Source: Asaia prunellae JCM 25354 (GTDB taxonomy: Bacteria; Pseudomonadota; Alphaproteobacteria; Acetobacterales; Acetobacteraceae). Taken from it: a stretch of 64,000 bases of DNA. Both the position numbers and the translations under genes were made by a program. The DNA is taken from NCBI RefSeq assembly GCF_000613885.1, contig NZ_BAJV01000004.1:62001-126000 (forward strand). Reading direction: 5' to 3'. A model generated the notes under the pieces. It did not search any database and was not told the origin of the DNA. It saw only the letters and a program-made list of their open reading frames with translations. Each line of letters starts with the position of its first letter. Positions within the stretch are counted from its first letter, which is position 1. Of the stretch, positions 47,681-56,239 are shown in pieces.

Positions 47681-48750
47681 ATGAACCTTCAAGCAGAACC
47701 GATTGGTGTCGGTCTGGTCGGCTATGGCTTTGTTGGCAAGGCCTTTCATGCCCCTCTGATACGTGCTGCAGGTGGATTGAAACTACGGACTGTTCTGTCC
47801 AGCGATGCACAGAAAGTGCACGCCGATCTGCCAGATGTCGCTGTGCTCTCCGAGTTCGACACCCTGCTGAGCGATCCAGCAATAGATCTGATCGTCATTG
47901 CAACGCCAAACGAGACACACGCGCCTATGGCCCTGAAAGCACTTGCAGCAGGCAAGCACGTTGTGATCGACAAGCCTTTTACCCTGACGCTGGAAGAAGC
48001 CAGGACAGTTGTGCAGGCCGCTCATGAGGCCAATCGCATACTCTGTGTTTTCCATAACAGACGCTGGGACAGCGATTATCTGAGCATTCGCGGCGCTATC
48101 GAGAGTGGTGTGATTGGCGAGGTCGTACATTTCGAGTCTCATATTGACCGTTTTCGACCGGGCGTACGCGATCGCTGGCGTGAACATGCAATCCCCGGAG
48201 CCGGTATCTGGTTCGATCTCGGCCCTCATCTGATTGATCAGGCCCTGCAACTTTTTGGCTTGCCGGATCAGGTTCTTGCCTCTCTGGCAACACAGCGGCA
48301 GGTGCACAGGTGACTGACTGGGCCCATGTCATTCTGCATTATGGTGAGCGGAGGGTTATTCTTCACGGCGGCATGCTGGCGGCCGGAGGCGTACATCGTT
48401 TTGTCGTTCACGGCACGCGTGGGAGTGTTGTCAAACATAGTCCCGATCAGCAGGAGTCTCAGCTTCTGGCCGGAATGCAGCCCGGTGAGGATGGCTGGGG
48501 AGAGGACCATGATCCGCTAGTGTTTTATGATGGTAAAAATCCACCGCGCGAGCAGCCTGCCAGAGCCGGTGATCAGAGAGAATTCTATGTCAGACTGGCA
48601 GCAGCTCTGGCAGGAACGGCACAACCGCCCGTGACATCCATTGAATCGCTGGCAGTCATGGCGGTGATTGAGGCCGCCGGGCAATCAGCTGAAGAAGGGC
48701 GGCACGTTGCGCTGTCGCTTACAAAGGAGGAGCGTGACCAATGGATCTGA
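47681..48750 (+). pseudogene. Gfo/Idh/MocA-family oxidoreductase, one frameshift
   Basis: ATG at 47681 with GGGAG upstream. Rossmann start GVGLVGYGFVGKAFHAPLI, cofactor-linked ATPNETHAPMA and the DKPFTL lysine motif near residue 95 mark an NAD(P)-dependent oxidoreductase of the YdgJ/IolW type. The frame breaks near 48302; one base restored continues GAQVTDWAHVILHY to 48750, about 356 residues, the normal length. The stop overlaps the start of the UPF0303 gene by ten bases. Substrate unknown, perhaps a sugar or cyclitol. Confidence 0.84.
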
Positions 48751-49235
48751 ATGCACTGGTAACCGCCATAAAGCGGCAGGAAGAAGCGCTTGTTTTTGAC
48801 CGTTTTGACATGGAGACCGCATGGCAGATCGGCTCGACATTACGCAGCTGGGCTGAGACAGGTTTTATGCCGGTTGTCATCGATATCAGCCTGTTCAACC
48901 GCAGGCTGTTTTTTGCGGCCCTGCCCGGATCAGTTCCCGACAATGAGGAATGGGTTCGGCGCAAGCGCAATGTCGTGCAGCGGTATCACCAGTCGAGCTA
49001 CCGGTTCGGCAGAGATCTGGCAGCCAAAAACGATACAATGACCAATCGATACGGGTTACCTCAGGCTGATTATGCCGAGCATGGAGGGGCATTCCCGATC
49101 ACTTTAAGCGGCACAGGTGTGATCGGAGCAATCGTGGTCTCCGGTTTACCTCAGGAAGAGGATCATATGCTCATCGTCCGTGCCCTGTGCGACGTACTGG
49201 GACATGAGTTCGCGCATTTTTCTCTTCAGGGATAG
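48741..49235 (+). CDS. UPF0303 family (haem-degrading-domain-like) protein
   Basis: 164 residues. The family's landmarks are present: FDRFDMETAWQIGSTL, PVVIDISLFNRRLFF, RRKRNVVQRYHQSSYRFG and GGAFPITLSGTGVIGAIVVSGLPQEEDH. The fold is that of the HbpS/GlcG group, and members often accompany Gfo/Idh oxidoreductases in sugar-type operons, as here where it overlaps the preceding gene. No catalytic role is established. Confidence 0.85.
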   Translation: MDLNALVTAIKRQEEALVFDRFDMETAWQIGSTLRSWAETGFMPVVIDISLFNRRLFFAALPGSVPDNEEWVRRKRNVVQRYHQSSYRFGRDLAAKNDTMTNRYGLPQADYAEHGGAFPITLSGTGVIGAIVVSGLPQEEDHMLIVRALCDVLGHEFAHFSLQG

Positions 49236-49290
49236 ACAAGGCACCTCTTCTACAGGCCGTTATTCCTGACACGGCTCGCTCTTCCATGAG

Positions 49291-50141
49291 CTAGATGATG
49301 ACTCCGGAAGCGCCAGGGGTGAGCTCGGGAATCTCAGGACGCATCTCACCCTCACGGGTGAGACACGAACGCAGGGCTGCGGGATCAAGAATGAGAATTT
49401 CTCCGTAATGAACCGAGATCCATCCGAGTTTGGCCCATTCCGATAGTTTCCGGTTGACAGTCTGACGCGTGGTTCCCAGCAGCATGGCCAGATCCTCCTG
49501 TGGAAGACGCAGACGGATAACGGTTCCTTCACCGCGTTTCTCACCATAGCTGTCGGCCAGAGTAAGCAGCTGCTTGGCCAGACGGGCTGGCAGGCTCAGA
49601 AGCGCGGTATCCTCGATCAGGGCAAAGGAAAGACGCAGCAGGCGGCAGAGCATAAGGGCGATATAACGGTACATCTCCGGCTCGGCCTTGAGGAGCATGT
49701 TGAAATCACGATGGTCAATATTGACGAGCAGTGAGTCTTTCTGTGCGTGAATGTCATGGGTACGCGTCAAACCGTCAATCAGCGCAATATGACCAAACCA
49801 GTCTCCTGGCCCGTGATAGGTCAGGATGCTTCACGCCCGGCTGCTGAAGTCGAACTCACTCGTACAGCACCCTCAACAACCCCGTGCAGAAAGGTACCTT
49901 CGGACGCCTTGGAATGAACAAGGTCGCCCGCCCCATAGCGTCGCAGTACCGCGATTTCCGCCATCTGATTGATCAACCGGTCTGGCAGATCACCAAAAAG
50001 GCTGTTTGCGGCCAGAATGTTGCGAATTGACCGATTGGATACTTTTCCTGAGTTCGCCTCGGAGAAGGAACGCTCTGTCATATCTGGCATTTTCTTGCGC
50101 TCACGTTCGAGAGATTGTCGTCCGGATGACAGAGTGTTCAT
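49291..50141 (-). pseudogene. Crp/Fnr-family transcriptional regulator, one frameshift
   Basis: The upstream frame (50141 to about 49830) holds the first half of a cyclic-nucleotide-type sensor domain (NSLFGDLPDRLINQMA, GAGDLVHSKAS). After one lost base the second frame continues SILTYHGPGDWFGHIALIDG, the long dimer helix and a Crp-type helix-turn-helix (LPQEDLAMLLGTTRQTVNRKLSEW) to 49291. The joined protein has about 283 residues; a later start (for example MPDMTERS) would give the usual 230-260. No Cys cluster for oxygen sensing is seen in the visible N-terminus. It diverges from the reductase gene at 50174 across only about 30 bases and may control it. Confidence 0.83.
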
Positions 50142-50173
50142 CCCGCCCCTGTTTATTCCATTAGCGGGCAGGA

Positions 50174-51115
50174 ATGAAACAGGGATTGATAGGTCATCTC
50201 ATGGCGCACAAACCGCATATCGCGTTTCTGGGAACGGGTATCATGGGGGCGCCTATGGCGCGTCATCTCGCAGAGGCGGGCTTTCCTCTGAAGGTCTGGA
50301 ACCGTACCCCCGAAAAGGCGGAAGCTCTCGCGGCTTGCGGAGCAACAATAGCGTCCTCAGCCAGCGAGGCGGTTGCGGACGCAGATGTCATTGTCTTCAT
50401 GGTGACGTCTGGTGAGGCTGCAGATGACGTCCTGTTCGGTACGGGTGAGGTTGCAACGCATCTGAAGAGCGGTGCCATTGTTGTCATGATGAGCTCGATC
50501 GCTGTGGATGTCGCCCGGGCCCAGGCCAGAAGGCTGGCGAGGTACAATGTCGGTTACGTCGATGCGCCCGTCTCCGGAGGCGAAACCGGAGCCATCAACG
50601 CCACCCTCGCTATTATGGCGGGGGGGACCGACCATGATTTCGAGGCGGTTCTTCCTGTTCTGAGCGTATTGGGACGGGTTACGCATATCGGTCAGGTTGG
50701 CGCTGGTCAGCTGACCAAACTTGCCAACCAGATCATCGTTGCAGGAACAATCGCCCTGATTTCAGAGGCTTTCACACTTGCTGCACAAGGTGGTGCGGAT
50801 CCGGCGCAGGTAAGACAGGCGCTCACCGGCGGTTTTGCAGATAGTATCATCCTTCAGCAACAGGGACTGAGAATGATTGAAGGGCGTTTCACGCCCGGAG
50901 GCAACGCCTTCAATCAGGTCAAGGATTTCGATGCTGTGGCTCGTGTTGCGAGTGAAGTACAGCTTTCCCTGCCGACAACAGAATGCGTGTCGAAGCTGTT
51001 TCGCGCCATGGTTGCCGAAGGCGATGGTGCACTCGACCATAGCGGGCTCATTCGACACATTCAGCGTCTCAACGGTCTGTTGAAGACCGATATTCAACCG
51101 GGAGCGTCATCATGA
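50174..51115 (+). CDS. NAD(P)-dependent beta-hydroxyacid dehydrogenase (GarR/GlxR-like)
   Basis: 313 residues; an ATG at 50201 (MAHKPHIAFLG) would give the more usual 304. Rossmann motif FLGTGIMGAPMARHL, substrate motif DAPVSGGETGA near 130 and catalytic Lys in KLANQIIVAG near 180 identify the same superfamily as LtnD. The pattern is closest to tartronate semialdehyde (2-hydroxy-3-oxopropionate) reductases. It overlaps the denD start (ATGA) and so belongs with sugar-acid catabolism. Confidence 0.85.
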   Translation: MKQGLIGHLMAHKPHIAFLGTGIMGAPMARHLAEAGFPLKVWNRTPEKAEALAACGATIASSASEAVADADVIVFMVTSGEAADDVLFGTGEVATHLKSGAIVVMMSSIAVDVARAQARRLARYNVGYVDAPVSGGETGAINATLAIMAGGTDHDFEAVLPVLSVLGRVTHIGQVGAGQLTKLANQIIVAGTIALISEAFTLAAQGGADPAQVRQALTGGFADSIILQQQGLRMIEGRFTPGGNAFNQVKDFDAVARVASEVQLSLPTTECVSKLFRAMVAEGDGALDHSGLIRHIQRLNGLLKTDIQPGASS

Positions 51116-52101
51116 GAATTCTTATCACCGGCGGTGCAGGATTTATTGGCCGTAAACTGACAGAGCGCCTGCTTGCGGCAGGAGCTGTTACACTTGATGG
51201 CGATCGTCGTGAACCCATTGAGCAGATCACCCTGCTTGATCCCTATGCAGATGAAACTGTGGCGCATGATCCGCGCGTCCGTATTCTCAGAGGCTCCCTT
51301 TCAGATCCTGGGACCATTTCAAAAGCTGTACAGGGTGTCGATCTGGTATGGCATCTCGCCGCCATTGTCAGCTCAGAAGCCGAAGCCGATTTTGATCTCG
51401 GTATGAACGTCAATCTTCATGGTCTTCTGATCTTGCTTGAAGCGCTGCGCCGCGAACCCGGAAGACCCCGCCTGGTCTATACCAGCGGCTTCGCCGTCTT
51501 CGGGCGTCCAATGCCTGATATCATTACCGATCACGTAATTCCGACCCCACAAAGCTCCTACGGTATGCAGAAGGCTGTGGGAGAGTTGCTGGTATCTGAT
51601 TACAGCCGTCGGGGTTTTATCGACGGACGTGCAGTGCGTTTGCCCACGATCTCGGTCAGACCAGGCAAACCGAACAAGGCGGCCTCCACTTTCGTCAGTT
51701 CCATCATTCGGGAGCCTTTGGCCGGGCGGGAGGCGGTCTGCCCCGTCAAGCCTGAAACACTGGTCTATATTCTCTCGCCCAGACGTGCACTCGATGCTCT
51801 GGAGCGCGCTATGACGTTATCAGACGCGTCGATTGGTCCAATCCGGATTATCCCCCTGCCCGGAATTACCCTGTCAGTCGGTGACATGGTCTCGGCTCTG
51901 GAAAAACGGGCCGGGGACCGTATTACAGCGCGTATCCGCTGGGAGTTCGATCCGGAAATCCAGCGTATCGTCGAAAGCTGGCCCAGCACGGTCAAGGCAG
52001 AGCGCGCCCTGGAACTGGGCTTCGCGGGAGACAGGGATTTTGCGTCGATTATCGATGCGCATATAGAGGACGAGCTGAACGGCGTCTTGCCGCCTCTGTG
52101 A
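51112..52101 (+). CDS. denD: D-erythronate dehydrogenase (NAD-dependent epimerase/dehydratase family)
   Basis: 329 residues. Extended SDR fold: GGAGFIGRKL at the start, VWHLAAIVSSEAEADFDLGM, YTSGFAVFG and the catalytic YGMQK near residue 150; then RLPTISVRPGKPNKAASTF and SIIREPLAG, typical of DenD. DenD oxidises D-erythronate to 3-oxo-tetronate, the substrate of OtnK and OtnC, which lie over 20 kb to the left in this window. The upstream GarR-like gene overlaps it; the transporter follows after 15 bases. Confidence 0.83.
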   Translation: MRILITGGAGFIGRKLTERLLAAGAVTLDGDRREPIEQITLLDPYADETVAHDPRVRILRGSLSDPGTISKAVQGVDLVWHLAAIVSSEAEADFDLGMNVNLHGLLILLEALRREPGRPRLVYTSGFAVFGRPMPDIITDHVIPTPQSSYGMQKAVGELLVSDYSRRGFIDGRAVRLPTISVRPGKPNKAASTFVSSIIREPLAGREAVCPVKPETLVYILSPRRALDALERAMTLSDASIGPIRIIPLPGITLSVGDMVSALEKRAGDRITARIRWEFDPEIQRIVESWPSTVKAERALELGFAGDRDFASIIDAHIEDELNGVLPPL

Positions 52102-52116
52102 CGAGAGTAGCCGGAT

Positions 52117-53559
52117 GTGAAACAGAGCGCGCAAAAACTCAGTCTTGCAGGATCCCAAGCCATGGACCATCAGGCACTCCTGGCAGGTGCGATACGTAAA
52201 TCATTATGGCGTATCATGCCGATGATTACGATCATGTTTGTCATGGCCTATCTCGATCGTGCCAATATCGGCTTTGCCAAACAGGCCTATCAGCTCGATA
52301 CCGGTCTGAGTGATGCTGCCTATGGTTTCGGTGCGGGTATTTTCTTTATCGGGTACGCTCTTTTTGAAGTGCCCAGTAATATTTTTCTCTACCGCACCGG
52401 AGCACGCCTCTGGCTGGGGCGCATCATGATCACATGGGGGATTGTCTCTGCCTGCATGATGTTCGCCCATACATCGTCAATGTTCTATGCATTGCGATTT
52501 CTGCTTGGTCTGAGCGAGGCGGGATTCTTTCCGGGTATCCTTCTTTATCTGACCTTCTGGTTCCCGCTCGCTGTGAGGGCGCGTGCCACGAGCTATTTTC
52601 TTGTGGGTGCGCCACTGGCTTTTATCGTCGGTGGCCCTGTTTCGGGACTGCTGCTTGGTCTCGATGGATCGGCCTATGCTTTCGGTATGCATGGCTGGCA
52701 GTGGATGTTTCTCGTAGAGGGTGTGCTCGCGGCACTGATGGGCATATGGGTATTGCTTCGATTGACAGAGCGACCGGCAGAGGCCGTCTGGCTCACCGGC
52801 TCTGAGAAGACAGCGCTTGCAAACGCTGTCCATGATGAGGATATCCGGAAGATTGAAACAGGTCCGGTTGGCATTCTGGCCACTTTTCTTGACGCACGCG
52901 TGGTGTTTCTTGCCCTGATCTGGTTTCTGATCCAGATATGCGGCTACGGGATCTATTTTTTCCTGCCCGTACAGATCTCGATCATTCTGGGGACCAAGGT
53001 TGGGCTCGCAGTCGGGCTTGTTTCAGCCATTCCGCCGGTTTGTGCCCTTATAGCCGTCCTGTTCGTCCCACGTCTTTCAGAAAAGCTCCGAGAACGTCGC
53101 GCCTTGTCTGGCACGGTTCTTATGGTTGGAGCTCTGGGTATAGCAATCTCAGGAGTGGCTGCCGATCAGCCCGTTATAGCCATTGCTGCGCTCTGCCTTG
53201 CTGCAGCCGGGCATCTGGGCGTTCAGCCTCTTTATTGGACTTTTCCTTCCAGCTATCTGGGTGGAACGGCGGCTGCATCAGGGCTGGCACTGATCAACGC
53301 ATTCGGCAATCTGGGTGGTTTTGTTGCTCCGAATATACGTGTCTGGGCGGAAACATATTTCCACTCACCACATGCAGGGCTTTATGTTCTGGCCATGAGC
53401 ACAGGACTGGGCGCACTGATGATTTTTGCGTTGCAATGGTTCGGAATTGATGGTTACGCGAGGCCGCATGTTTCGTGCAATGCACCACAGGTGCAGGGTA
53501 CTTCGCCTGCCAAACCTGAAGTGTCAGAAAATGCACTGGATCTGGCAGAAGCTGAATAA
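52117..53559 (+). CDS. MFS transporter, anion:cation symporter (ACS) family
   Basis: 480 residues from GTG 52117; an ATG at 52162 (MDHQALLAG) is a reasonable alternative start. Twelve predicted membrane segments with ACS landmarks: MAYLDRANIGFAKQ in helix one, FEVPSNIFLYRTGARLWLGR and GLSEAGFFPGILLYLTFWF. This family carries organic anions such as tartrate, glucarate, phthalate or hydroxyphenylacetate. Co-transcription with denD suggests erythronate or a related sugar acid as substrate. The last codons overlap a decayed YgjP fragment. Confidence 0.87.
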   Translation: MKQSAQKLSLAGSQAMDHQALLAGAIRKSLWRIMPMITIMFVMAYLDRANIGFAKQAYQLDTGLSDAAYGFGAGIFFIGYALFEVPSNIFLYRTGARLWLGRIMITWGIVSACMMFAHTSSMFYALRFLLGLSEAGFFPGILLYLTFWFPLAVRARATSYFLVGAPLAFIVGGPVSGLLLGLDGSAYAFGMHGWQWMFLVEGVLAALMGIWVLLRLTERPAEAVWLTGSEKTALANAVHDEDIRKIETGPVGILATFLDARVVFLALIWFLIQICGYGIYFFLPVQISIILGTKVGLAVGLVSAIPPVCALIAVLFVPRLSEKLRERRALSGTVLMVGALGIAISGVAADQPVIAIAALCLAAAGHLGVQPLYWTFPSSYLGGTAAASGLALINAFGNLGGFVAPNIRVWAETYFHSPHAGLYVLAMSTGLGALMIFALQWFGIDGYARPHVSCNAPQVQGTSPAKPEVSENALDLAEAE

Positions 53560-53673
53560 CCTCTGCACCGTGCAGGAACATCATCACAGTTCGAATTGCC
53601 AGGCTCTGCTGAATTGTGTCACGCCCAATCGGGAGCAGCACAATTCAAGCCGGACATAATGACCGAGCCACTC
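53552..53673 (+). pseudogene. YgjP/DUF45 gene, degenerate C-terminal fragment
   Basis: Read in one plus-strand frame, this stretch gives LCTVQEHHHSS and NCVTPNREQHN. It aligns without gaps to the intact YgjP end (LCHIQEHHHGA, DRVMPDWERHK) encoded at 16344-16460, and the DNA is also recognisably alike (for example CAGGAACATCATCAC versus CAGGAGCATCACCAC). The first active-site residues are lost. It abuts the transporter stop and is too degraded to function. It suggests an old type I restriction or YgjP locus once lay here. Confidence 0.6.
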
Positions 53674-53698
53674 CCGCAGGCCTGACAGAACAACAGAA

Positions 53699-53977
53699 TT
53701 ACACTTCTTCAATCTGATGGATTTTTACCTGCAACCCATGTGTTTTGAGATAATCGACAAAGTCCGCGAATGGTGCACTTCTCGCATGCTCGTCAAGATA
53801 TTCCTTGCTTTCCCACTCTTCAACAAAGAAGAAATCACAGGACTGGTTATCGTTAAAAGCCTGATATCTCAGGCAACCCACCTCTGCGCGCGAATGCTCT
53901 ACGAGAGAGCGTATACGTAAACCGAGTTCCTTCTGCAGATCCTTATTGGCACTTACGATAGCCAGAAGCCTGATCAT
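53699..53977 (-). CDS. putative antibiotic biosynthesis monooxygenase (YgiN-like)
   Basis: 92 residues from the ATG at 53977 with AAAGGTAA upstream; the longer frame to 54124 lacks such a signal. The ferredoxin-like ABM fold is indicated by MIRLLAIVSANKD, EVGCLRYQAFNDNQ, FFFVEEWESKEYLDEHARS and FADFVDYL. Such small dimeric proteins act as quinol monooxygenases or related oxygenases and often sit beside aromatic or sugar-acid genes. It stands alone between the denD transporter and the nitrate region. Confidence 0.8.
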   Translation of the reverse strand: MIRLLAIVSANKDLQKELGLRIRSLVEHSRAEVGCLRYQAFNDNQSCDFFFVEEWESKEYLDEHARSAPFADFVDYLKTHGLQVKIHQIEEV

Positions 53978-54776
53978 GAAATTACCTTTCTTTATTACCC
54001 ATCGAAACCACTGAACAGATTTTATTCGATCTATATTATCATCGAGCATGAAACCTGCAGACAACCACATCGCCTGATCGCTCGAATGGTATATTTCCAC
54101 CATTATCTGATCCGGCGTTACCACAAAACTCTCTCATACTTGTCTTTTTTTCTCTCTTCTTGCGATTTTCCCAAGAGGCCTTATTCTTCTTTGGAGAGTC
54201 GTTATTACTGACAGAGAAATGACCACAACGACCTTACATCTGTTCGTCTTGGTCCGTAACGTAAAACACCAGAGATTCAGGGATGCCCATTCTCATCCTG
54301 AACCTTCATGCACAGTCACAAAGTCTTCGATCGGTCTCACAGGCTTTGACACTGCTCTACCATCCTTTCAGATGCATGGGCAGGGTACGGGACAACACAG
54401 GACTTCGAAGATTATTCTTGCACAACGTCCTACACGAAACCCGTTACCGCTATTTTGCCACTCACCACAGTAGCATGTTCTGATCAGGACTCTGCTGTGA
54501 CGCGCCCGTCCTGCAAGGCTGCCATCTACTCGCACGAGAGCACAACCCGCCAGATTTCAAAGTCAGACACCTGAATATTCTACGGAAAAAATTTTATATT
54601 CTTATGGGCAGATGAATATACAGCTTTCCCGAATCAAATAACCACGCAGCCGAATTTACCTTACATTTTATTTACGTTATTGATATTATTTTGATGTCAG
54701 ATCGGTTTGACTTTGCATCAATACTCCTGATAGAATCACATTCAACGCCATATCGCGTCAACGGCGGCGCGGGGGT
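53978..54776. other. long non-coding AT-rich gap before the nitrate genes
   Basis: About 800 bases. Several short frames exist (for example 54219-54473) but none shows family features, good codon character or a ribosome-binding site. The right part (about 54560-54740) is very AT-rich and probably carries the promoter of the nitrate operon. No tRNA or insertion-sequence end was recognised. Confidence 0.45.
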
Positions 54777-54798
54777 ATAGTGGTGACCCATATCGACC

Positions 54799-54853
54799 TC
54801 AGGGCCAACGGCGACCCTGATGCCGCGAAGGCTTGGCGAGCCATGCTTTTGAG
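54799..54853 (+). promoter_or_regulatory. ANTAR-type leader hairpins (NasT antitermination target)
   Basis: TCAGGG at 54799-54804 pairs with CCCTGA at 54815-54820. Inside it C54806 pairs with G54813, closing a six-base loop AACGGC whose first base is A and fourth is G, the hallmark of ANTAR RNA targets. A second loop AAGGCT (A1, G4) follows at about 54828, and GGCTTGGCGAGCC then ATGCTTTT could act as the overlapping terminator. The operon encodes its own ANTAR protein NasT. The first hairpin is clear; the second stem and terminator are tentative. Confidence 0.6.
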
Positions 54854-54876
54854 CATACCGTCATCTGGATATCAGT

Positions 54877-56082
54877 ATGGACAGAGCCTTCTTGAAGGCA
54901 GGTCATCTGCCAACGCTCATTGCAGCATTCCTGTATTTCGACTTGTCGTTCATGGTCTGGGTTCTGTTGGGACCATTGGGAATTGCGATTTCCCATACCC
55001 TGCATCTGAATGCGAGTCAGAAAGGTTTGCTTGTAGCCATGCCGGTATTGGCTGGAGCAGGATTCCGCGTAGCGCTCGGTACGTGTGTCGATATATTCGG
55101 TGCCCGTCGTACAGCAATCGTCGCACAGATCGTCGTGATCTGGGGGCTGGTCATAACCTGGCTGCTTGCGCCATCCACCTATGAAGCGATGTTCCCCGTG
55201 GCGTTACTGCTTGGAGTGGCGGGTGCGTCTTTCGCCGTTGCGTTACCACTGGTATCCGGCTGGTATCCTCCGCAGTATCAGGGTACGGCGCTCGGCATCG
55301 CCGGAGCAGGTAATTCGGGTACGGCTCTGGCGGCGCTCGTAGCCCCGGCTCTGGCGGCAAAATTCGGCTGGGTTAACGTACTGGGCCTTGCTGCCCTACC
55401 TCTTACTATGGTGCTGTTTACCTTCCTCGCCCTCGCCAAGGAGCCTCCCCGGCGTCGCCCCCCTGGAGGCTTGCGCGCCTGGTTGCCCTTGCTGCGTTCG
55501 GGCGATGCCTGGACACTTATGGGAATGTATGCTGTTACGTTTGGAGGCTTTGTAGGTCTGGCCTCATTCCTGACCATCTATTTCAACGACCAGTACGGCC
55601 TGCAGCCCGCCACCGCCGGTTTGTGCACTGCCACGATCGTGTTTGCAGGGTCCTTCGTTCGCCCACTGGGCGGGGCGCTGGCCGACCGGATCGGAGGCAC
55701 AAGCGCATTATCCATTCTCTTTGGTGCGGCTTGTATCATCTACCTGTTAATTGGTGTCGGCCTTCCCTCGCTATCACTTGCGCTTGCCGCATTTTTTATC
55801 GGCATGATGCTTCTGGGTCTGGCAAACGGAGCGGTGTTCCAGCTCGTACCAGTCTGCTTTCCGCAGTCTGTCGGCATCCTCACCGGCCTTGTCGGCATGA
55901 GTGGCGGTATCGGCGGGTTCTGCCTGCCTGTTCTTCTCGGAACCGTACGCCATGCAACCGGCAGATACGGAACCGCCTTCCTGCTGTTTTCTGCCATTAC
56001 ATTACTCGGTCTGGCAGTCTCCCTCCTGGCGCGCATACGTTGGGCAAAGACGAGAGACCTTGTCGCCGGAGGGCGGGCATGA
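54877..56082 (+). CDS. nasA: nitrate/nitrite transporter (MFS, NarK/NasA type)
   Basis: 401 residues, 12 membrane segments. The NNP-family start FDLSFMVWVLLGPLG carries the conserved Arg-less first helix typical of nitrate importers; VALGTCVDIFGARR, GAGNSGTALAALVAP and VGMSGGIGGF contain the glycine-rich nitrate signatures. It imports nitrate (perhaps nitrite) for assimilation. First gene of the operon behind the ANTAR-type leader; its stop overlaps a 47-codon frame, then nirBD follows. Confidence 0.87.
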   Translation: MDRAFLKAGHLPTLIAAFLYFDLSFMVWVLLGPLGIAISHTLHLNASQKGLLVAMPVLAGAGFRVALGTCVDIFGARRTAIVAQIVVIWGLVITWLLAPSTYEAMFPVALLLGVAGASFAVALPLVSGWYPPQYQGTALGIAGAGNSGTALAALVAPALAAKFGWVNVLGLAALPLTMVLFTFLALAKEPPRRRPPGGLRAWLPLLRSGDAWTLMGMYAVTFGGFVGLASFLTIYFNDQYGLQPATAGLCTATIVFAGSFVRPLGGALADRIGGTSALSILFGAACIIYLLIGVGLPSLSLALAAFFIGMMLLGLANGAVFQLVPVCFPQSVGILTGLVGMSGGIGGFCLPVLLGTVRHATGRYGTAFLLFSAITLLGLAVSLLARIRWAKTRDLVAGGRA

Positions 56083-56222
56083 AGGCACAAATCCCCCCAG
56101 ATTTCATGTCGAACAGGGTCTGGACACAGAATTCTGCAAGTCCTCCCGCTTCACACGCCATGTACCAGACGGGCGCACACTGCGGTGCCCCGGTCATGCA
56201 GACCATGATGTTCAAGTTCTGA
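56079..56222 (+). CDS. possible 47-residue peptide between transporter and nirBD
   Basis: The ATG at 56079 overlaps the transporter stop as ATGA and the frame runs to 56222, 17 bases before nirBD. The product (starting MKAQIPPDFMSNRVW, with one Cys and several Met) has no signal peptide or membrane segment and no family I know. Overlap and spacing fit a real coupled gene, but a leader without function is equally possible. Confidence 0.3.
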   Translation: MKAQIPPDFMSNRVWTQNSASPPASHAMYQTGAHCGAPVMQTMMFKF

Positions 56223-56239
56223 AAAGGGACACTCCGAAA

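Noticed and set aside
54219-54473. 84-codon frame in the gap before the nitrate operon
   Set aside because: No ribosome-binding site, odd composition and no family features; looks like random open frame.
55901-56239. N-terminal extension of nirBD to 55901 giving a 1074-residue protein
   Set aside because: The extra 113 codons overlap the transporter gene out of frame, and the family start (NIIIIGNGMVG) begins right after the ATG at 56240.
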